DNA of 64,000 nucleotides from Brevibacterium sp. W7.2 (GTDB taxonomy: Bacteria > Actinomycetota > Actinomycetes > Actinomycetales > Brevibacteriaceae). Below the pieces are notes generated by a model that did not search any database, had not been told where the DNA came from, and worked only from the letters and a program-made list of their open reading frames with translations. Position numbers and translations under genes: made by a program. The stretch covers positions 744,001-808,000 of the forward strand of contig NZ_CP073089.1 of assembly GCF_018137945.1 (NCBI RefSeq). The letters are read 5' to 3'. This document shows, one piece after another, positions 33,372 to 44,969 of this stretch (position 1 is its first letter; each line of letters begins with the position of its first letter).

Positions 33372-34187
33372 TCAGCGGTCGGCGAGGAGGAGCTCGATCA
33401 CCTGCGGGAAGTACGACGACTCGGGGTCGACGAGGTCCATGTGATCGGCGCCGGGCAGGATCGTCAGCGGCGCCGGATAGTTCTCGGAGAACGACACAGC
33501 GACGATCCCGTCGGCGTCACCGTGGATGATGTGCGCATTGGCGCGGGCCGGAATGAGCACCGCCCGGGAGCGCGGATCCTGCCACAGGTAGGCCGCGAGA
33601 TCCTCCTGGGGAGGCGCCCCCATGTAGTCGAGCACCGCGCCGTCGGCGAGCCCGTCGTTGACCTCCCGGAGCAGATCCGAGATCGGCGCGAGCGGACGCA
33701 GACGGAACTCCGCGCCGTCCTCGCCGAGGTGGCTCGCCCAGCTGAGCACGAGGCAGCCGCCTGCCGAATGACCGGCGACGACGGGCCGCTCGCGCGCCGC
33801 AGCGGGCACGCCCCACGCCGCGAACGCGTCCTGGGCGAACCGAATCGCGGCGGTGACATCGGTGAGGCAGCGCGGCTGCCCGCCGATGCGCCCGTACTCG
33901 ACGAGCACGCAGAGCAGACCGCGACCGGCCAGGTCCTGGGCGAGCGGTCGCGCGTGGACGAAGTCGATAGATGGCCGGAAGTACCCGCCGTGGACGAAGA
34001 TCACCACCGCCGAGGCGGTCGCCGGGTCCCCGTGGACCTCGACGAACTGGTCGGCATCGTCCCCATAGGCGTGGCGGACCACGTTCGGTGCGGTGCCGAG
34101 GGTCTGGCCGAGGGCATCGAGGGCGTCGCTGCGCTCATCCTCGGTGGGGCGGTGTGCCGGCGACCCCGGATTCGTCGATTCAGTCAT
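33372..34187 (-). CDS. Alpha/beta hydrolase, probable arylformamidase (kynurenine formamidase)
   Basis: 271 residues. The oxyanion-hole motif HGGYF and nucleophile elbow GHSAGG are as in bacterial/eukaryotic kynurenine formamidases of the BNA7 type; the acid is likely Asp in HGDADGIV and the His in GADHMDLV. Adjacency to kynA (convergent, 76 bases apart) supports hydrolysis of N-formylkynurenine, but another ester or amide is possible. ATG 34187 overlaps the upstream SGNH gene by eight bases (ATGACTGA). Confidence 0.72.
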   Translation of the reverse strand: MTESTNPGSPAHRPTEDERSDALDALGQTLGTAPNVVRHAYGDDADQFVEVHGDPATASAVVIFVHGGYFRPSIDFVHARPLAQDLAGRGLLCVLVEYGRIGGQPRCLTDVTAAIRFAQDAFAAWGVPAAARERPVVAGHSAGGCLVLSWASHLGEDGAEFRLRPLAPISDLLREVNDGLADGAVLDYMGAPPQEDLAAYLWQDPRSRAVLIPARANAHIIHGDADGIVAVSFSENYPAPLTILPGADHMDLVDPESSYFPQVIELLLADR

Positions 34188-35061
34188 TCCTGCCCTCACT
34201 CACTGCGTCATCGCTGATGATGCGTTCGACCTCGACGTCCCTGCCCTCGACGTGCTCCTCATCGACGACGATGCGCTTGACGGGCGAGAGATCGGGAACC
34301 TTGGGGGAGAGCTTGTCACCGGAGGACTCCCCGCGCAAGCGCCTGCCCACCCACGGGGCGAGGTGCTCGCGCGCCCACTTCGACTCCTCGACGACGACCT
34401 CGCGGGTCGTCCGCGGCGTCCGCGGCGGCATCCCGAACCCCGTCGTCGGCAGCGAATGCCCCGACTCGAGCGTCGCGAGCGCCTGCCGGGCGACGAGGTC
34501 GTGACCGGTCGGGGAGAGGTGGATCTTGTCCTCGGCCCACATGTCCTCGGCGTAGAGGGGACGCAGCCCCCACACGTCGACCATGTGGCAGCCGTGGCGC
34601 TGCGCGATCGTCCACAGGTGCGCGTTGTAGACGCCGACGCGGGGGCGGACCGCCCGCAGCAGGGGCGACATCGTCTCGGTGTCGAAGCCGTTGGCCATGA
34701 CGACCTCGATGCCCTCCTCGCGCATCGCGATGACGGCGCGCTCGAACTGGTTGGCGAGACCGTCGATGTCGGTGCGCGGGCGCAGGCAGTCGTTGCCGCC
34801 GGCGCAGAAGCTCACGAGGTCCGGTTTGAGGTCGAGGACCTTCGGCACCTGCTCGTCGATGACGCCCTGGAGCAGGCGGCCGCGGATCGCGAAGTTCGCG
34901 TAGAGGAGCTCGGGCCCGGCAGCCGGCGAGTCGACGAGGAGCTCGGCGAGGCGGTCCGTCCAGCCGCGGAAGCGATCGGGGGTGCCGTCGGGGTCGGGGT
35001 CCATGAGGCCCTCGCTGAAGGAGTCGCCGATCGCGACGTAGGAAGTGATGGTCTCGAGCAT
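34180..35061 (-). CDS. SGNH/GDSL hydrolase
   Basis: 293 residues, no signal peptide. Block I is AIGDSFSEGL with the nucleophile Ser, block III GGND, block V DKIHLSPTGH with the Asp-His pair. Such enzymes are esterases or lipases of small substrates. The last ~80 residues are a charged tail without a known domain. ATG 35061 follows AAGGAGAG. It forms an operon with the downstream alpha/beta hydrolase. Confidence 0.87.
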   Translation of the reverse strand: MLETITSYVAIGDSFSEGLMDPDPDGTPDRFRGWTDRLAELLVDSPAAGPELLYANFAIRGRLLQGVIDEQVPKVLDLKPDLVSFCAGGNDCLRPRTDIDGLANQFERAVIAMREEGIEVVMANGFDTETMSPLLRAVRPRVGVYNAHLWTIAQRHGCHMVDVWGLRPLYAEDMWAEDKIHLSPTGHDLVARQALATLESGHSLPTTGFGMPPRTPRTTREVVVEESKWAREHLAPWVGRRLRGESSGDKLSPKVPDLSPVKRIVVDEEHVEGRDVEVERIISDDAVSEGRND

Positions 35062-35318
35062 CGCCCTCTCCTTGACTCATTGATCCGCTGCGTCCAACCT
35101 ATACCCATGATCAGGCCAGGTGTACCCGTGAGTAGCCGCGGAGTCTGAGCGGTGACGACACGGTGACTGTGCCGCCTCGGCACGTCGTCTGTGCCGGCGG
35201 CCCACGCCCGCGCAGAGGTCGCCGCGCACTCCGATCGACGGCATGGTCCAGGCGGTGTGCGGACCCCCTCGTGGCGTAGACTCGTCCCGTCGCGAACCAC
35301 CGCCGTCGAAGGAGCACG
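35062..35318. promoter_or_regulatory. Divergent promoter region for the SGNH hydrolase and amidohydrolase
   Basis: 257 bases, no gene seen. TAGACT near 35277 is a likely -10 for the plus-strand gene, whose RBS GAAGGAG ends a few bases before ATG 35319. Confidence 0.4.
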
Positions 35319-36587
35319 ATGTATCGTTCGGTCCCCGTTCCCCCTCGCCACGATGTCGCCATCACCGGTGCCCGCATCCTGCCGATCGCGAACGCCGACG
35401 GCACCCGGGCCGAACCGATCGAGACCGGCACGATCGTCCTCTCCGACGGCGTCATCACCGCCGTCGGCGCCGATGTCGAGGTCCCCGAGGGTGCTGAGGT
35501 CATCGAGGCCGCCGGCCGCTGGGTGCTGCCGGGCTTCATCGAAGCCCACGGCCACCTCGGCGTGCATGAGGACGGCGAGGGCTGGTCCGGTGACGACACG
35601 AACGAGATGACCGACCCCAACGGCGCCGGGCTGCGGGCGCTCGACGGCATCGACCCCGCCGACCTCGGCTTCAAGGACGCGCTGCGCGGAGGGGTCACCT
35701 CGGCGCTCATCAAACCCGGATCGGGCAACCCGATCGGCGGGCGCACCGCCTTCGTCAAGACCTGGGGACGGATCGTCGACGAGATGCTCGTGACCGAGGA
35801 CCTCTCGGTGAAGTCCGCGCTCGGGGAGAACCCGAAGCGGGTCTACGGAGACAAGAAGGTCACCCCGTCGACGCGGATGGGCACCGCGAAGATCATCCGC
35901 GACGCCTTCGTCGACGCGCAGAACTACCAGGCCAAACGCGCCCATGCCGAAGCCGAGGGCACCCCGTTCGAACGCGACCTCGTCAGCGAGACCCTCGCCG
36001 CGGTCCTCGACGGCACCCTCGCCTGGGACCAGCACTGCCACCGCGCCGACGACATCGCCACCGCGATCCGACTGTCCGAGGAATTCGGGTACCGGCTCGT
36101 CATCAACCACGGCACCGAGGGCCACAAGATCGCCGACTACATCGCCGAGAAGGGCATCGACGTCATCCTCGGACCCCTGATGACGAGCCGGTCGAAGGTC
36201 GAGCTGCGCGACCGGACGCTTGCCACCGCGGCGGCGCTCGCCGAGGCGGGGGTGCGCATCGCGCTGACGACCGACCATCCGGTCATCCCCATCAACTTCC
36301 TCATCCACGAGGCCTCGCTCGCCGTCAAGGAGGGCCTCGACCCCGTCGTCGCCCTCGAGGCGCTGACGATCAACCCGGCCGCGATCTTCGGCCTCGACGA
36401 CCGCCTCGGCTCGCTGGCTCCCGGCCGGGACGCCGACCTCGTCCTGTGGTCCGGTGATCCCCTCGACCTCGATTCGCGGGCCGAGCAGGTCTTCGTCGAC
36501 GGTCGCCGGGTCTACGCATTCGACGCCGACACCGGCACCGCCGAGGTCGCCGACCCCTTCGGCCCGACTCTCATCAGCGAGCCGTGA
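35319..36587 (+). CDS. Amidohydrolase-superfamily metalloenzyme
   Basis: 422 residues with the TIM-barrel amidohydrolase plan. The first metal motif is HGHLG near residue 70; other likely metal ligands are in DQHCHRADD and NHGTEGHK, and the catalytic Asp in LTTDHP. The N- and C-terminal beta-sandwich parts are typical (ITGARILPIAN; LGSLAPGRDADLVLW). It resembles imidazolonepropionase-like or cyclic-amide hydrolases; the substrate is not known. It overlaps the next gene by four bases, so an operon with the exporter is likely. Confidence 0.85.
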   Translation: MYRSVPVPPRHDVAITGARILPIANADGTRAEPIETGTIVLSDGVITAVGADVEVPEGAEVIEAAGRWVLPGFIEAHGHLGVHEDGEGWSGDDTNEMTDPNGAGLRALDGIDPADLGFKDALRGGVTSALIKPGSGNPIGGRTAFVKTWGRIVDEMLVTEDLSVKSALGENPKRVYGDKKVTPSTRMGTAKIIRDAFVDAQNYQAKRAHAEAEGTPFERDLVSETLAAVLDGTLAWDQHCHRADDIATAIRLSEEFGYRLVINHGTEGHKIADYIAEKGIDVILGPLMTSRSKVELRDRTLATAAALAEAGVRIALTTDHPVIPINFLIHEASLAVKEGLDPVVALEALTINPAAIFGLDDRLGSLAPGRDADLVLWSGDPLDLDSRAEQVFVDGRRVYAFDADTGTAEVADPFGPTLISEP

Positions 36588-38458
36588 CGCAGAGGCCCCC
36601 TGACCGCACCGGGAACGGAGCCGACGAGGCGACTCCGGTCGACGCGAACGAGGCCACGACCGCCGAGGTGTCCGTCGAGGCGACGACGACGGCCACCGAG
36701 GTCACCGCCTACGAGGTCATCGTCGAATCCGCCGCGGCCGCCGCCGAGGCCGAGGACGCGACGACCGCGGACATCCCCCTCGACCGGGGGCAGGGCGCCG
36801 AGGTGGTCCGCGACCAGGAGCAGGCGACGGGACCGGTGAGGAACCGGGAGCAGACCCAAACCGGGTCGACGGCGCTGCGCGAACTCCTCGAACGCACCCG
36901 CGCACAGCGTCTGGCCGAACTCCAGAGCACCGGTGCACCCAAGCCGCGCGGACCGAAACCCGGAAAGCCGCGCACCGACACGACCCTCGGCGCCTCCCAG
37001 CGGGTCGCCCAGCGGGTGGCCCGGCGCACCGTCGGCCGGCTCGTCACCGGCACCTCGGTCAACACCCAGCCGGTGCCGATCATCACCGCCCTCAAGGGCA
37101 CCCCGTACCAGGCGCCCGTGCAGGCGAGCGAACCGAGCGAGGACGAGGCGCGGATGATCCTCGACCTCGCCGCCGACATCGCCGCGATCATGATGCGCGC
37201 CGGCGCCGGCACGAACGACATCGAGGTCTCCGTCATCGCCGCCTGCACGGCGTGCGGACTCGCGACCGCGGAGATCGACCTCACCTCGAACACCCTCGTC
37301 GTCCACTATTCGACCTCCGACGGGCGCCTGATGACGGTGATGCGGGTCAACCGCGGCGAGTCGACGCACTACGCGAAGCTCGCCTCCGTCCACAAGCTCG
37401 TCTCCGACCTCGTCGACGGCCGCATCGGCTTCATGGAGGCCCGCAGCCGCCTCGACGCGATCCGCTCCCAGCGGCGGCCGTTCAAGGAATGGTTCGTCAC
37501 CGGGGCCTGGGGGATGATGGTCGGCAGCCTCGTCCTCCTCCTCGGCGGGGGTGCGATCGCGATCGTCCTCGGCATCGCGATGGCCGTCTTCATCTTCGAA
37601 CTCGGCAAGCTCATCGGCCGCACGAGCCTGCCGTCGTTCTTCATCACCGCGCTGCAGGCGGCGATCGGCACCCTTGTGGCGATGGCGGCGGGGAACTTCG
37701 GACTCATCGACTCCCCGCAGTACCTCGTCGCCGCCGCGATCGTCCTCCTCCTGCCCACCCAGGCCCTCTACTCCGCCGTCCAGGACGCCCTGACGAACTT
37801 CCCGCTCACCGCCGCCGGGCGCCTGGTCGGGGTGTTCATCTCCTTCGCCGGCATCGTGTCGGGACTGGCGTTCGGGGTCGTGTGCGGGCAGGCGCTGGGC
37901 ATGCAGCCGATCGAGATCCTCGTGCCCCGCTCCGGGGTCCACGTCGTCGCCGTCATCGTCTCCCTCGGCGCCGCCGCGATCGTCGCGATGGCCGGTGCCG
38001 TGGGCATGCAGGCCTCCCGCCGGTTCATCCTGCCCGCCGCCTTCGTCGGCCTCGCCTCGTTCATCACGATGACCTCGCTGACGCTGCTCGGCCTCGACAA
38101 CGTGCTCGCGAGTCTCCTGTCGGCGACCGTCGCCGGGTTCCTCGCCCGGCCGCTCGCACTGCGGCTCGGGGCGCCGGCGATCGTGCTGACGATTCCCGCG
38201 ATCTACACCCTCCTCCAGGGGCTCTCGATCTTCACCGCGGTCTACCGCATCGTCGCGGAGACGGAGACGACCTCGTTCGCCGTCGGTCTCTCAGCGCTGT
38301 TCACCGCGATCCTCGCCAACGCCGCGCTTGCCGTCGGCGCCGTCCTCGGCAGCTACCTCGCCCGGCCGCTCAAGGGCCGCAAGGCGGAGAAGGTCGCCGA
38401 TTCGGTGCGCGCCGGGGACACGCCGACCGGTACGGACACCGGCCCGGCGCAGGGCTGA
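36584..38458 (+). CDS. Threonine/serine exporter-family protein (ThrE type)
   Basis: 624 residues from GTG 36584 (GTGA overlap). The first ~180 residues are a hydrophilic Thr/Glu/Gln-rich extension. Then comes the soluble ThrE domain (LDLAADIAAIMMRAGAGTND, EIDLTSNTLVVHYS), a first membrane block of about five helices, and a second one (ThrE_2) of about five helices. C. glutamicum ThrE exports Thr and Ser; a peptide amino acid export role is likely here. Coupling to the amidohydrolase could mean it clears a product. Confidence 0.87.
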   Translation: MTQRPPDRTGNGADEATPVDANEATTAEVSVEATTTATEVTAYEVIVESAAAAAEAEDATTADIPLDRGQGAEVVRDQEQATGPVRNREQTQTGSTALRELLERTRAQRLAELQSTGAPKPRGPKPGKPRTDTTLGASQRVAQRVARRTVGRLVTGTSVNTQPVPIITALKGTPYQAPVQASEPSEDEARMILDLAADIAAIMMRAGAGTNDIEVSVIAACTACGLATAEIDLTSNTLVVHYSTSDGRLMTVMRVNRGESTHYAKLASVHKLVSDLVDGRIGFMEARSRLDAIRSQRRPFKEWFVTGAWGMMVGSLVLLLGGGAIAIVLGIAMAVFIFELGKLIGRTSLPSFFITALQAAIGTLVAMAAGNFGLIDSPQYLVAAAIVLLLPTQALYSAVQDALTNFPLTAAGRLVGVFISFAGIVSGLAFGVVCGQALGMQPIEILVPRSGVHVVAVIVSLGAAAIVAMAGAVGMQASRRFILPAAFVGLASFITMTSLTLLGLDNVLASLLSATVAGFLARPLALRLGAPAIVLTIPAIYTLLQGLSIFTAVYRIVAETETTSFAVGLSALFTAILANAALAVGAVLGSYLARPLKGRKAEKVADSVRAGDTPTGTDTGPAQG

Positions 38459-38516
38459 GCGGGTCTGCCCCTGCGCGGGCAATGCCCGGCGGACTTCGTG
38501 TCACGCCGGCCGCGCG

Positions 38517-39218
38517 TCACGCCTGTGCGGGCAGTCGCCAATCGATGGGGTCGAGGCCCTTCTGCGCGAGCAGGTCGCTCGTCCGGGAGAACGGCCGGGA
38601 TCCGAAGAACCCGCGCGAGGCCGACAGCGGTGAGGGGTGCGCGGATTCGATGATCGCGACCTCGGCGGTGCCCGAGGTGAGCAGGGGAGCGAGGTTCCGG
38701 GCGTCGCGACCCCAGAGGATCGCCACGAGCGGCTGGTCGCGAGCGACCAGCGCCCGGATCGCGTGCTCGGTGATCGCCTCCCAGCCCTTGCCGCGGTGGG
38801 AGGCCGGCTGACCGGGGCTGACGGTGAGGACGCGGTTGAGGAGCATGACGCCCTGCCGCGACCAGGCGCGCAGGTCTCCGTGGGCGGCCGGGGGCACGCC
38901 GAGGTCGTCCGCGAGCTCCTTGTAGATGTTCGTCAGGGACCGCGGCAGGGGCCTGACCTCGGGGTCGACGGAGAAGGAGAGCCCGATGGGATGGCCGGGA
39001 GTCGGGTAGGGGTCCTGCCCGACGATGAGGACCGTGACCTCGGACAGCGGTTCGGCGAATGCCCGGAACACCGCGTCACCGGCGGGCAGGTACGATCGGC
39101 CGGCGGCGATCTCGGCGCGGAGGAAGTCGCCCATCGCGTGGATCCCGGCCTCGGAGTCGGCGAGGGCCTCGGCCCAGTCGGGGGACATGATCGTGCTCAG
39201 CTGCGCTGTCGAGGTCAT
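38517..39218 (-). CDS. ung: Uracil-DNA glycosylase, family 1
   Basis: Removes uracil from DNA at the start of base excision repair. 233 residues. Water-activating loop [20 protein letters not shown] with catalytic Asp, uracil-binding [23 protein letters not shown], and leucine/His loop [14 protein letters not shown]. All key residues are present. ATG 39218 sits seven bases after TAGACT (minus strand), so the mRNA is probably leaderless. Confidence 0.97.
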   Translation of the reverse strand: MTSTAQLSTIMSPDWAEALADSEAGIHAMGDFLRAEIAAGRSYLPAGDAVFRAFAEPLSEVTVLIVGQDPYPTPGHPIGLSFSVDPEVRPLPRSLTNIYKELADDLGVPPAAHGDLRAWSRQGVMLLNRVLTVSPGQPASHRGKGWEAITEHAIRALVARDQPLVAILWGRDARNLAPLLTSGTAEVAIIESAHPSPLSASRGFFGSRPFSRTSDLLAQKGLDPIDWRLPAQA

Positions 39219-39225
39219 GTCCGCG

Positions 39226-39231
39226 AGTCTA
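39226..39231 (-). promoter_or_regulatory. -10 element of ung
   Basis: TAGACT on the minus strand, seven bases from the ATG. Same hexamer and spacing as for cysS. Confidence 0.5.
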
Positions 39232-39405
39232 GCGAGGACCGCCTCGGCGCCGGGAATCCCACCGCGCAGACCTGCTGTGCACCGCGCGCAGATCGGCTGT
39301 GCGCGATCGCGCAGACCCCAGCCGTTCAGCTCCGGCGGCGTCAGAGCTATGCTCGAGACAGCGAGTTCATCGAAGAACCCCTGACTGGCGAGAGGACAGC
39401 GAAGT

Positions 39406-40872
39406 ATGTCGGAATTCCCCGAGGCCAAGGCCTGGAAGATGCTCATCGGCGGAGAATGGGTCGACGCCCTCGACGGAGGCACGCACGACGTCATCACCCC
39501 CATCGACCGCAACGTCGTCATCGCCACGGTGCCCGAGGGCAAGGAGGCCGACGCCGACCGCGCCGTCAAGGCCGCACGCGCCGCGTTCCCCGGCTGGGCG
39601 GGCCTGCCGTTCAAGGAGCGGCAGAAGCTGCTCATCAAGTGCGCCGACGCGCTCGAGGCCGGGTCGGAGGAGCTCGCCGAGCTCACCGCACTCGACACCG
39701 GCAACGCGATCCGCACCCAGGCGCGCCCCGAGACCGTCATCCTCGCCGACCTCTTCCGCTACATGGGCGGCGTCGCCGGGGAGGTCAAGGGCACGACCCT
39801 GCCGGCCGGTGACAAGCAGTTCCAGTACACGAAGCGCGTGCCCCTCGGCGTCGTCGCCGGCATCCTGCCGTGGAACTCGCCGCTGATGATCGCGGCGTTC
39901 AAGACCCCGGCCGCGCTCGCCGCCGGCAACACGATCGTCCTCAAGTCCGCCGAGGACGCCCCGCTGACCATCCTCAAGATGGCCGAGCTCATCGCCGACA
40001 TCCTCCCGCCCGGCGTCCTCAACGTCGTCACCGGCAAGGGCTCGGTCATCGGCGAGGCCCTCAACGTCCACCCCGACGTCGACAAGCTCTCCTTCACCGG
40101 GTCGACGAACGTCGGCCGCCACGTCGCCGAGGTCGCCGGTCATCGCCTCGCGCATTCGTCGATGGAGCTCGGCGGCAAGAGCCCGAACATCATCTTCCCC
40201 GACTCCGATGACGAGGACACGGTCGAGCAGGTCCTCCTCTCGACGCGCTTCGCCCGGCAGGGCCAGTCGTGCACGATGGGCTCGCGCCTCTTCCTCCACG
40301 AGGACATCTACGATTCGTTCCTCGAGAAGCTCGTCGCCGCGGTGGCGAAGATGAAGGTCGGCGACCCGCGCGACGAGGAGACGGACATCGGCGCGATCAT
40401 CAACCAGAAGCAGTACGACCAGGTCGAGAACTACATCGAGATCGGCAAGGGCATGGACGGCGTCGAGGTCGCCTACGACGGCCACGGCGAGCTCAACGTC
40501 GGCGAGCCCGGCTTCTACCATGCGCCGGTGATCTTCTCGAAGGCGCAGAACGACTGGCAGACGAGCCAGGAGGAGATCTTCGGTCCCGTCCTCTCCGTCA
40601 TCCCGTGGAAGACCGTCGACGAGGTCATCTCGATGGCCAACACGAACGAGTACGGCCTCGCCGCCTACGTCTTCACGAAGGACCTCGATTCGGCGCTGAC
40701 GATGGCCGACCGGATCGAGTCCGGCTGGATCCAGGTCAACCAGGGCGGCGGGCAGCTGGCCGGACAGTCCTACGGCGGCATGAAGAACTCGGGCTTCGGT
40801 CGTGAGGCCTCGCTTGAGGGCATGCTCGAGGGCTTCACGCAGATCAAGCAGGTCAACATCCGGATCCGCTGA
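39406..40872 (+). CDS. Aldehyde dehydrogenase family protein
   Basis: NAD(P)+-dependent oxidation of an aldehyde; substrate unknown. 488 residues. Cofactor Asn/Lys sites in [11 protein letters not shown] and [13 protein letters not shown], catalytic Glu in [12 protein letters not shown], catalytic Cys in [12 protein letters not shown], and the C-terminal [13 protein letters not shown]. All catalytic residues are present. TATGCT near 39350 is a plausible -10. It stands alone and ends in a clear terminator. Confidence 0.93.
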   Translation: MSEFPEAKAWKMLIGGEWVDALDGGTHDVITPIDRNVVIATVPEGKEADADRAVKAARAAFPGWAGLPFKERQKLLIKCADALEAGSEELAELTALDTGNAIRTQARPETVILADLFRYMGGVAGEVKGTTLPAGDKQFQYTKRVPLGVVAGILPWNSPLMIAAFKTPAALAAGNTIVLKSAEDAPLTILKMAELIADILPPGVLNVVTGKGSVIGEALNVHPDVDKLSFTGSTNVGRHVAEVAGHRLAHSSMELGGKSPNIIFPDSDDEDTVEQVLLSTRFARQGQSCTMGSRLFLHEDIYDSFLEKLVAAVAKMKVGDPRDEETDIGAIINQKQYDQVENYIEIGKGMDGVEVAYDGHGELNVGEPGFYHAPVIFSKAQNDWQTSQEEIFGPVLSVIPWKTVDEVISMANTNEYGLAAYVFTKDLDSALTMADRIESGWIQVNQGGGQLAGQSYGGMKNSGFGREASLEGMLEGFTQIKQVNIRIR

Positions 40873-40930
40873 GCGCCCGGCTCAGCCGCGTGCTGGCTCG
40901 GCTGCTGCGGCTCGGCTGCGCCGGTGACCC

Positions 40931-40965
40931 ACAGAGGGCAGGGGGATTGATCCCCTGCCCTCTGT
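40931..40965 (+). terminator. Terminator after the aldehyde dehydrogenase gene
   Basis: Perfect 15-bp stem ACAGAGGGCAGGGGG-type arm with its complement, five- to six-base loop. No T-run. Confidence 0.8.
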
Positions 40966-41280
40966 CGCGTCCGGGCGTGGCCGCGCGGTCGAGTCCGTGT
41001 GCCGGTGAATGCGGGCGCAGGATTCCCTCGCCGAGGCGACCGACCGATGTGATGTCCATGACCCTTGAGCGCCCGCCTCGGCGCTCGTCGGGGGCGGGCG
41101 ACGGACAGGGCAGACTGCCCCGTGATCGCGCATGAGCGCTGGTCGCGCGGTGCTCACGGTGGTGACCGGGCGGTGCGGCCGGCCCGCTGCGGCGCGGAGG
41201 CGGGCGTGCCGAGAATGACAGCCGTGTCATTCTCCCGATAGCATAAGCTCAAAGAAAACTCGTGAAGGAGCAGACCCCCT
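40966..41280. other. Intergenic region before the DUF3263 gene
   Basis: 315 bases with no supported gene. The right end is A/T-richer (41220-41270) and includes AGCATAAGCT and an AAGGAG RBS before ATG 41281, so it should hold the promoter. Confidence 0.45.
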
Positions 41281-41547
41281 ATGCCGCAGAACGATGGCGC
41301 CTCTGAACTGAGTGAGCTCGAGGTGTCCGTTTTGGAGTTCGAGCGGCGCTGGTGGAAGTACGGGGGAGCGAAGGACCACGCGATCCGCGAGCGCTTCGAC
41401 ATGTCCGCCACGAGCTACTTCCAGATCCTCAACTCCCTGCTCGACAATCCTGCGGCCCTCGCAAGCGACCCCATGCTCGTCAAGCGCCTGCGACGCATCC
41501 GCACCACGCGCCAGAGCGAACGCGCTCAGGCTCGCGTCTCGAGGTGA
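41281..41547 (+). CDS. DUF3263 domain protein
   Basis: 88 residues, the normal size for this actinobacterial family. Core ELEVSVLEFERRWWKYGGAKD, then SATSYFQILNSLLDNPAAL, which looks like a helix-turn-helix and may bind DNA. RBS AAGGAG upstream. The LytR_C gene follows after three bases, a conserved pairing in actinomycetes. Function unknown. Confidence 0.88.
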   Translation: MPQNDGASELSELEVSVLEFERRWWKYGGAKDHAIRERFDMSATSYFQILNSLLDNPAALASDPMLVKRLRRIRTTRQSERAQARVSR

Positions 41548-41550
41548 CAC

Positions 41551-42210
41551 ATGGCTGACGACTACGACGACATCGAACCGGGCCGCCGCAGCGGAGCTCA
41601 TCGCCAGGAGGCGGCCGCTTCGTCGAACGTCGGCGCGATCGTGCTCGTCATCGTGCTCGCCCTCGTGGCCGTGCTACTCGTCGTCGCGGCCATCAACATC
41701 ATCACCTCGTCGATGCGCAATCCCGAGTCGAACGTCGCCGAGCCCGCGCCGGAGACCTCGGCGCCGGCGACCCCGACGCCCTCGGAGAGCGAAGTCAGCG
41801 TCGCCGACTCCTCGCTCACCGTCGACGTCCTCAACGGCTCCGGGGTCTCCGGCGTCGCGCGGGACTTCTCCTCGGTCGTCGAGGAGGAGGGCTGGACCGT
41901 CGGTCAGGTCGGCAACTACTCGACGGCCCGCAGCGACTCGGTCGTCTATTACCGCGACGACGCCGATGAGGCGCAGGCCCAGCTCGTCGCCGATGCCCTC
42001 GGCATCGAGGCCACCGAGCAGTCGAACGACTTCACCGCCGACCTCACGGTGCTCATCTGCTCGGACATCGCCCAGCGCGGACCCGCTTCGAGCGGCGGCG
42101 AATCCGCCGGCACCGAGGAGTCGGGAGCCCAGGGCGGCGGATCGACGGCCGCCGACGGCGCTGGAACGACCGGTGGCGATTCGACGGACGGCAGCCTCGG
42201 CGAGGGCTGA
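41551..42210 (+). CDS. LytR C-terminal domain (LytR_C) membrane protein
   Basis: 219 residues. Cytosolic N-terminus, one membrane helix near 31-52 (IVLVIVLALVAVLLVVAAIN), a Pro/Thr-rich spacer, then the LytR_C domain at ~90-175 (LTVDVLNGSGVSGVARDFS, SVVYYRDDADEAQAQLVADA) and a Gly/Ser-rich tail. The domain lies outside the membrane, probably near the cell wall. It lacks the LCP catalytic domain, so it is an accessory protein. Confidence 0.88.
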   Translation: MADDYDDIEPGRRSGAHRQEAAASSNVGAIVLVIVLALVAVLLVVAAINIITSSMRNPESNVAEPAPETSAPATPTPSESEVSVADSSLTVDVLNGSGVSGVARDFSSVVEEEGWTVGQVGNYSTARSDSVVYYRDDADEAQAQLVADALGIEATEQSNDFTADLTVLICSDIAQRGPASSGGESAGTEESGAQGGGSTAADGAGTTGGDSTDGSLGEG

Positions 42211-42488
42211 GCACTGCGCGACTGACCAGGGTGAACGCCGCTGGAATTCAAATGTAACGAATTGATAACAGTGTTGAGCGAACCTGAGACGCGCACCACG
42301 CTGGGGTAGAGTTTTACCAGCTAGGCAAGCACTGCACCTTGTGTTCTGATCGTGCTTCACCGAGATCAATCTCCAGAGGTCAATGAGAGAAATCGCGGGG
42401 TCTGTTGAGGTTTACTAGCGTTCGCTCTTCGCCACTGAGCTGTGGGGTCGGGCGAATTTCAAATGACACTGCATTTTATGGAGAAGCA
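42211..42488 (+). promoter_or_regulatory. Long leader of cspA
   Basis: 278 bases without a gene. A/T-rich stretches (TGTAACGAATTGATAACAG near 42253) could form the promoter, leaving a long 5' untranslated leader as is known for cold-shock mRNAs. No fixed structure is claimed. Confidence 0.4.
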
Positions 42489-42692
42489 ATGGCACAAGGC
42501 ACCGTCAAGTGGTTCAACGCCGAAAAGGGCTACGGATTCATCACGCTCGAAGGCGATGGCCAGGACGTGTTCGTTCACTGGAGCGCGATCCAGATGGACG
42601 GCTACCGCTCGCTCGAAGAGGGCCAGCAGGTTGAGTTCGAGGTCGGAGAAGGACAGAAGGGTCCCCAGGCGGAATCCGTCACCCTCCTCTGA
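42489..42692 (+). CDS. cspA: Cold-shock protein, CspA family
   Basis: 67 residues, one OB-fold domain binding single-stranded RNA/DNA. RNP1 KGYGFIT and RNP2 VFVHWSAI are clear (the usual Phe in FVHFS is Trp here). ATG 42489 is the only start giving the standard [14 protein letters not shown]. It acts as an RNA chaperone. A strong terminator follows. Confidence 0.95.
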   Translation: MAQGTVKWFNAEKGYGFITLEGDGQDVFVHWSAIQMDGYRSLEEGQQVEFEVGEGQKGPQAESVTLL

Positions 42693-42838
42693 TCGTCTCT
42701 GATCACATCCGAGTCGGGAGCCTGAGGCTGTCGCAGCATCGGGTCGGCGGTCTGCGCTGATCGTCGACCCCCGAGCTGCTGCGGATCATTCGCTCCGACG
42801 TGGTTTGAACGCCGTCGACCGCCGAACGGTCGGCAACG

Positions 42839-42874
42839 AGAAGACGCCGAGTCGCACGCGACTCGGCGTCTTCT
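42839..42874 (+). terminator. Terminator after cspA
   Basis: Perfect 15-bp stem AGAAGACGCCGAGTC/GACTCGGCGTCTTCT with a six-base loop. The stretch 42693-43044 around it has no gene. Confidence 0.85.
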
Positions 42875-43044
42875 GCGTCGCGGGCGGGGCGCCGGGGACG
42901 GCGTTGTCGGCCGTTGATGTCCGGTCGGCCGCGCCCGCTCTCAAGGGCCCGGTGTCGGGCGTTCGCGCTGAGCCGAACACCTCGGCGATGCCCGGAAACG
43001 CGCCTGACGAAACGCCCGGAATCACGGGCGTCGGCAGGATTTCG

Positions 43045-43071
43045 TTTGCACTCTCCCCCTGAGAGTGCTAA
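43045..43071 (+). promoter_or_regulatory. CIRCE element upstream of groEL
   Basis: TTTGCACTC, nine bases, GAGTGCTAA: one mismatch from the consensus TTAGCACTC-N9-GAGTGCTAA. CIRCE is bound by the repressor HrcA, so groEL is heat-inducible through HrcA. The element probably overlaps the promoter. The ATG lies 155 bases downstream. Confidence 0.93.
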
Positions 43072-43220
43072 ATCTAGTACTGGTGAAAACCACGGGATTT
43101 CATCAGTCGTCTCGAGAGCGTGGTCCCTGTGTGGAATGGAACATGCGGACACACTCTCTGCCGTCGCGGGCGCTGACGACTGCTCTGCGATTCCAGTCCA
43201 CTCCATCAGGGAGGATCTAG

Positions 43221-44864
<1,644 letters not shown>

Positions 44865-44886
44865 CCCACGCCCGCCAGGCACTGAG

Positions 44887-44926
44887 AGAGCCGTGCCATC
44901 ACCCGCAGGGGTGGTGGCACGGCTCT
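44887..44926 (+). terminator. Terminator after groEL
   Basis: About 17-bp stem (AGAGCCGTGCCATCACCC with GGGTGGTGGCACGGCTCT, one mismatch), short loop, then TCTCATT. Confidence 0.85.
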
Positions 44927-44969
44927 TCTCATTCCTGCACTTGGCTGACCTGCACTCGGCCTCGCGCGC

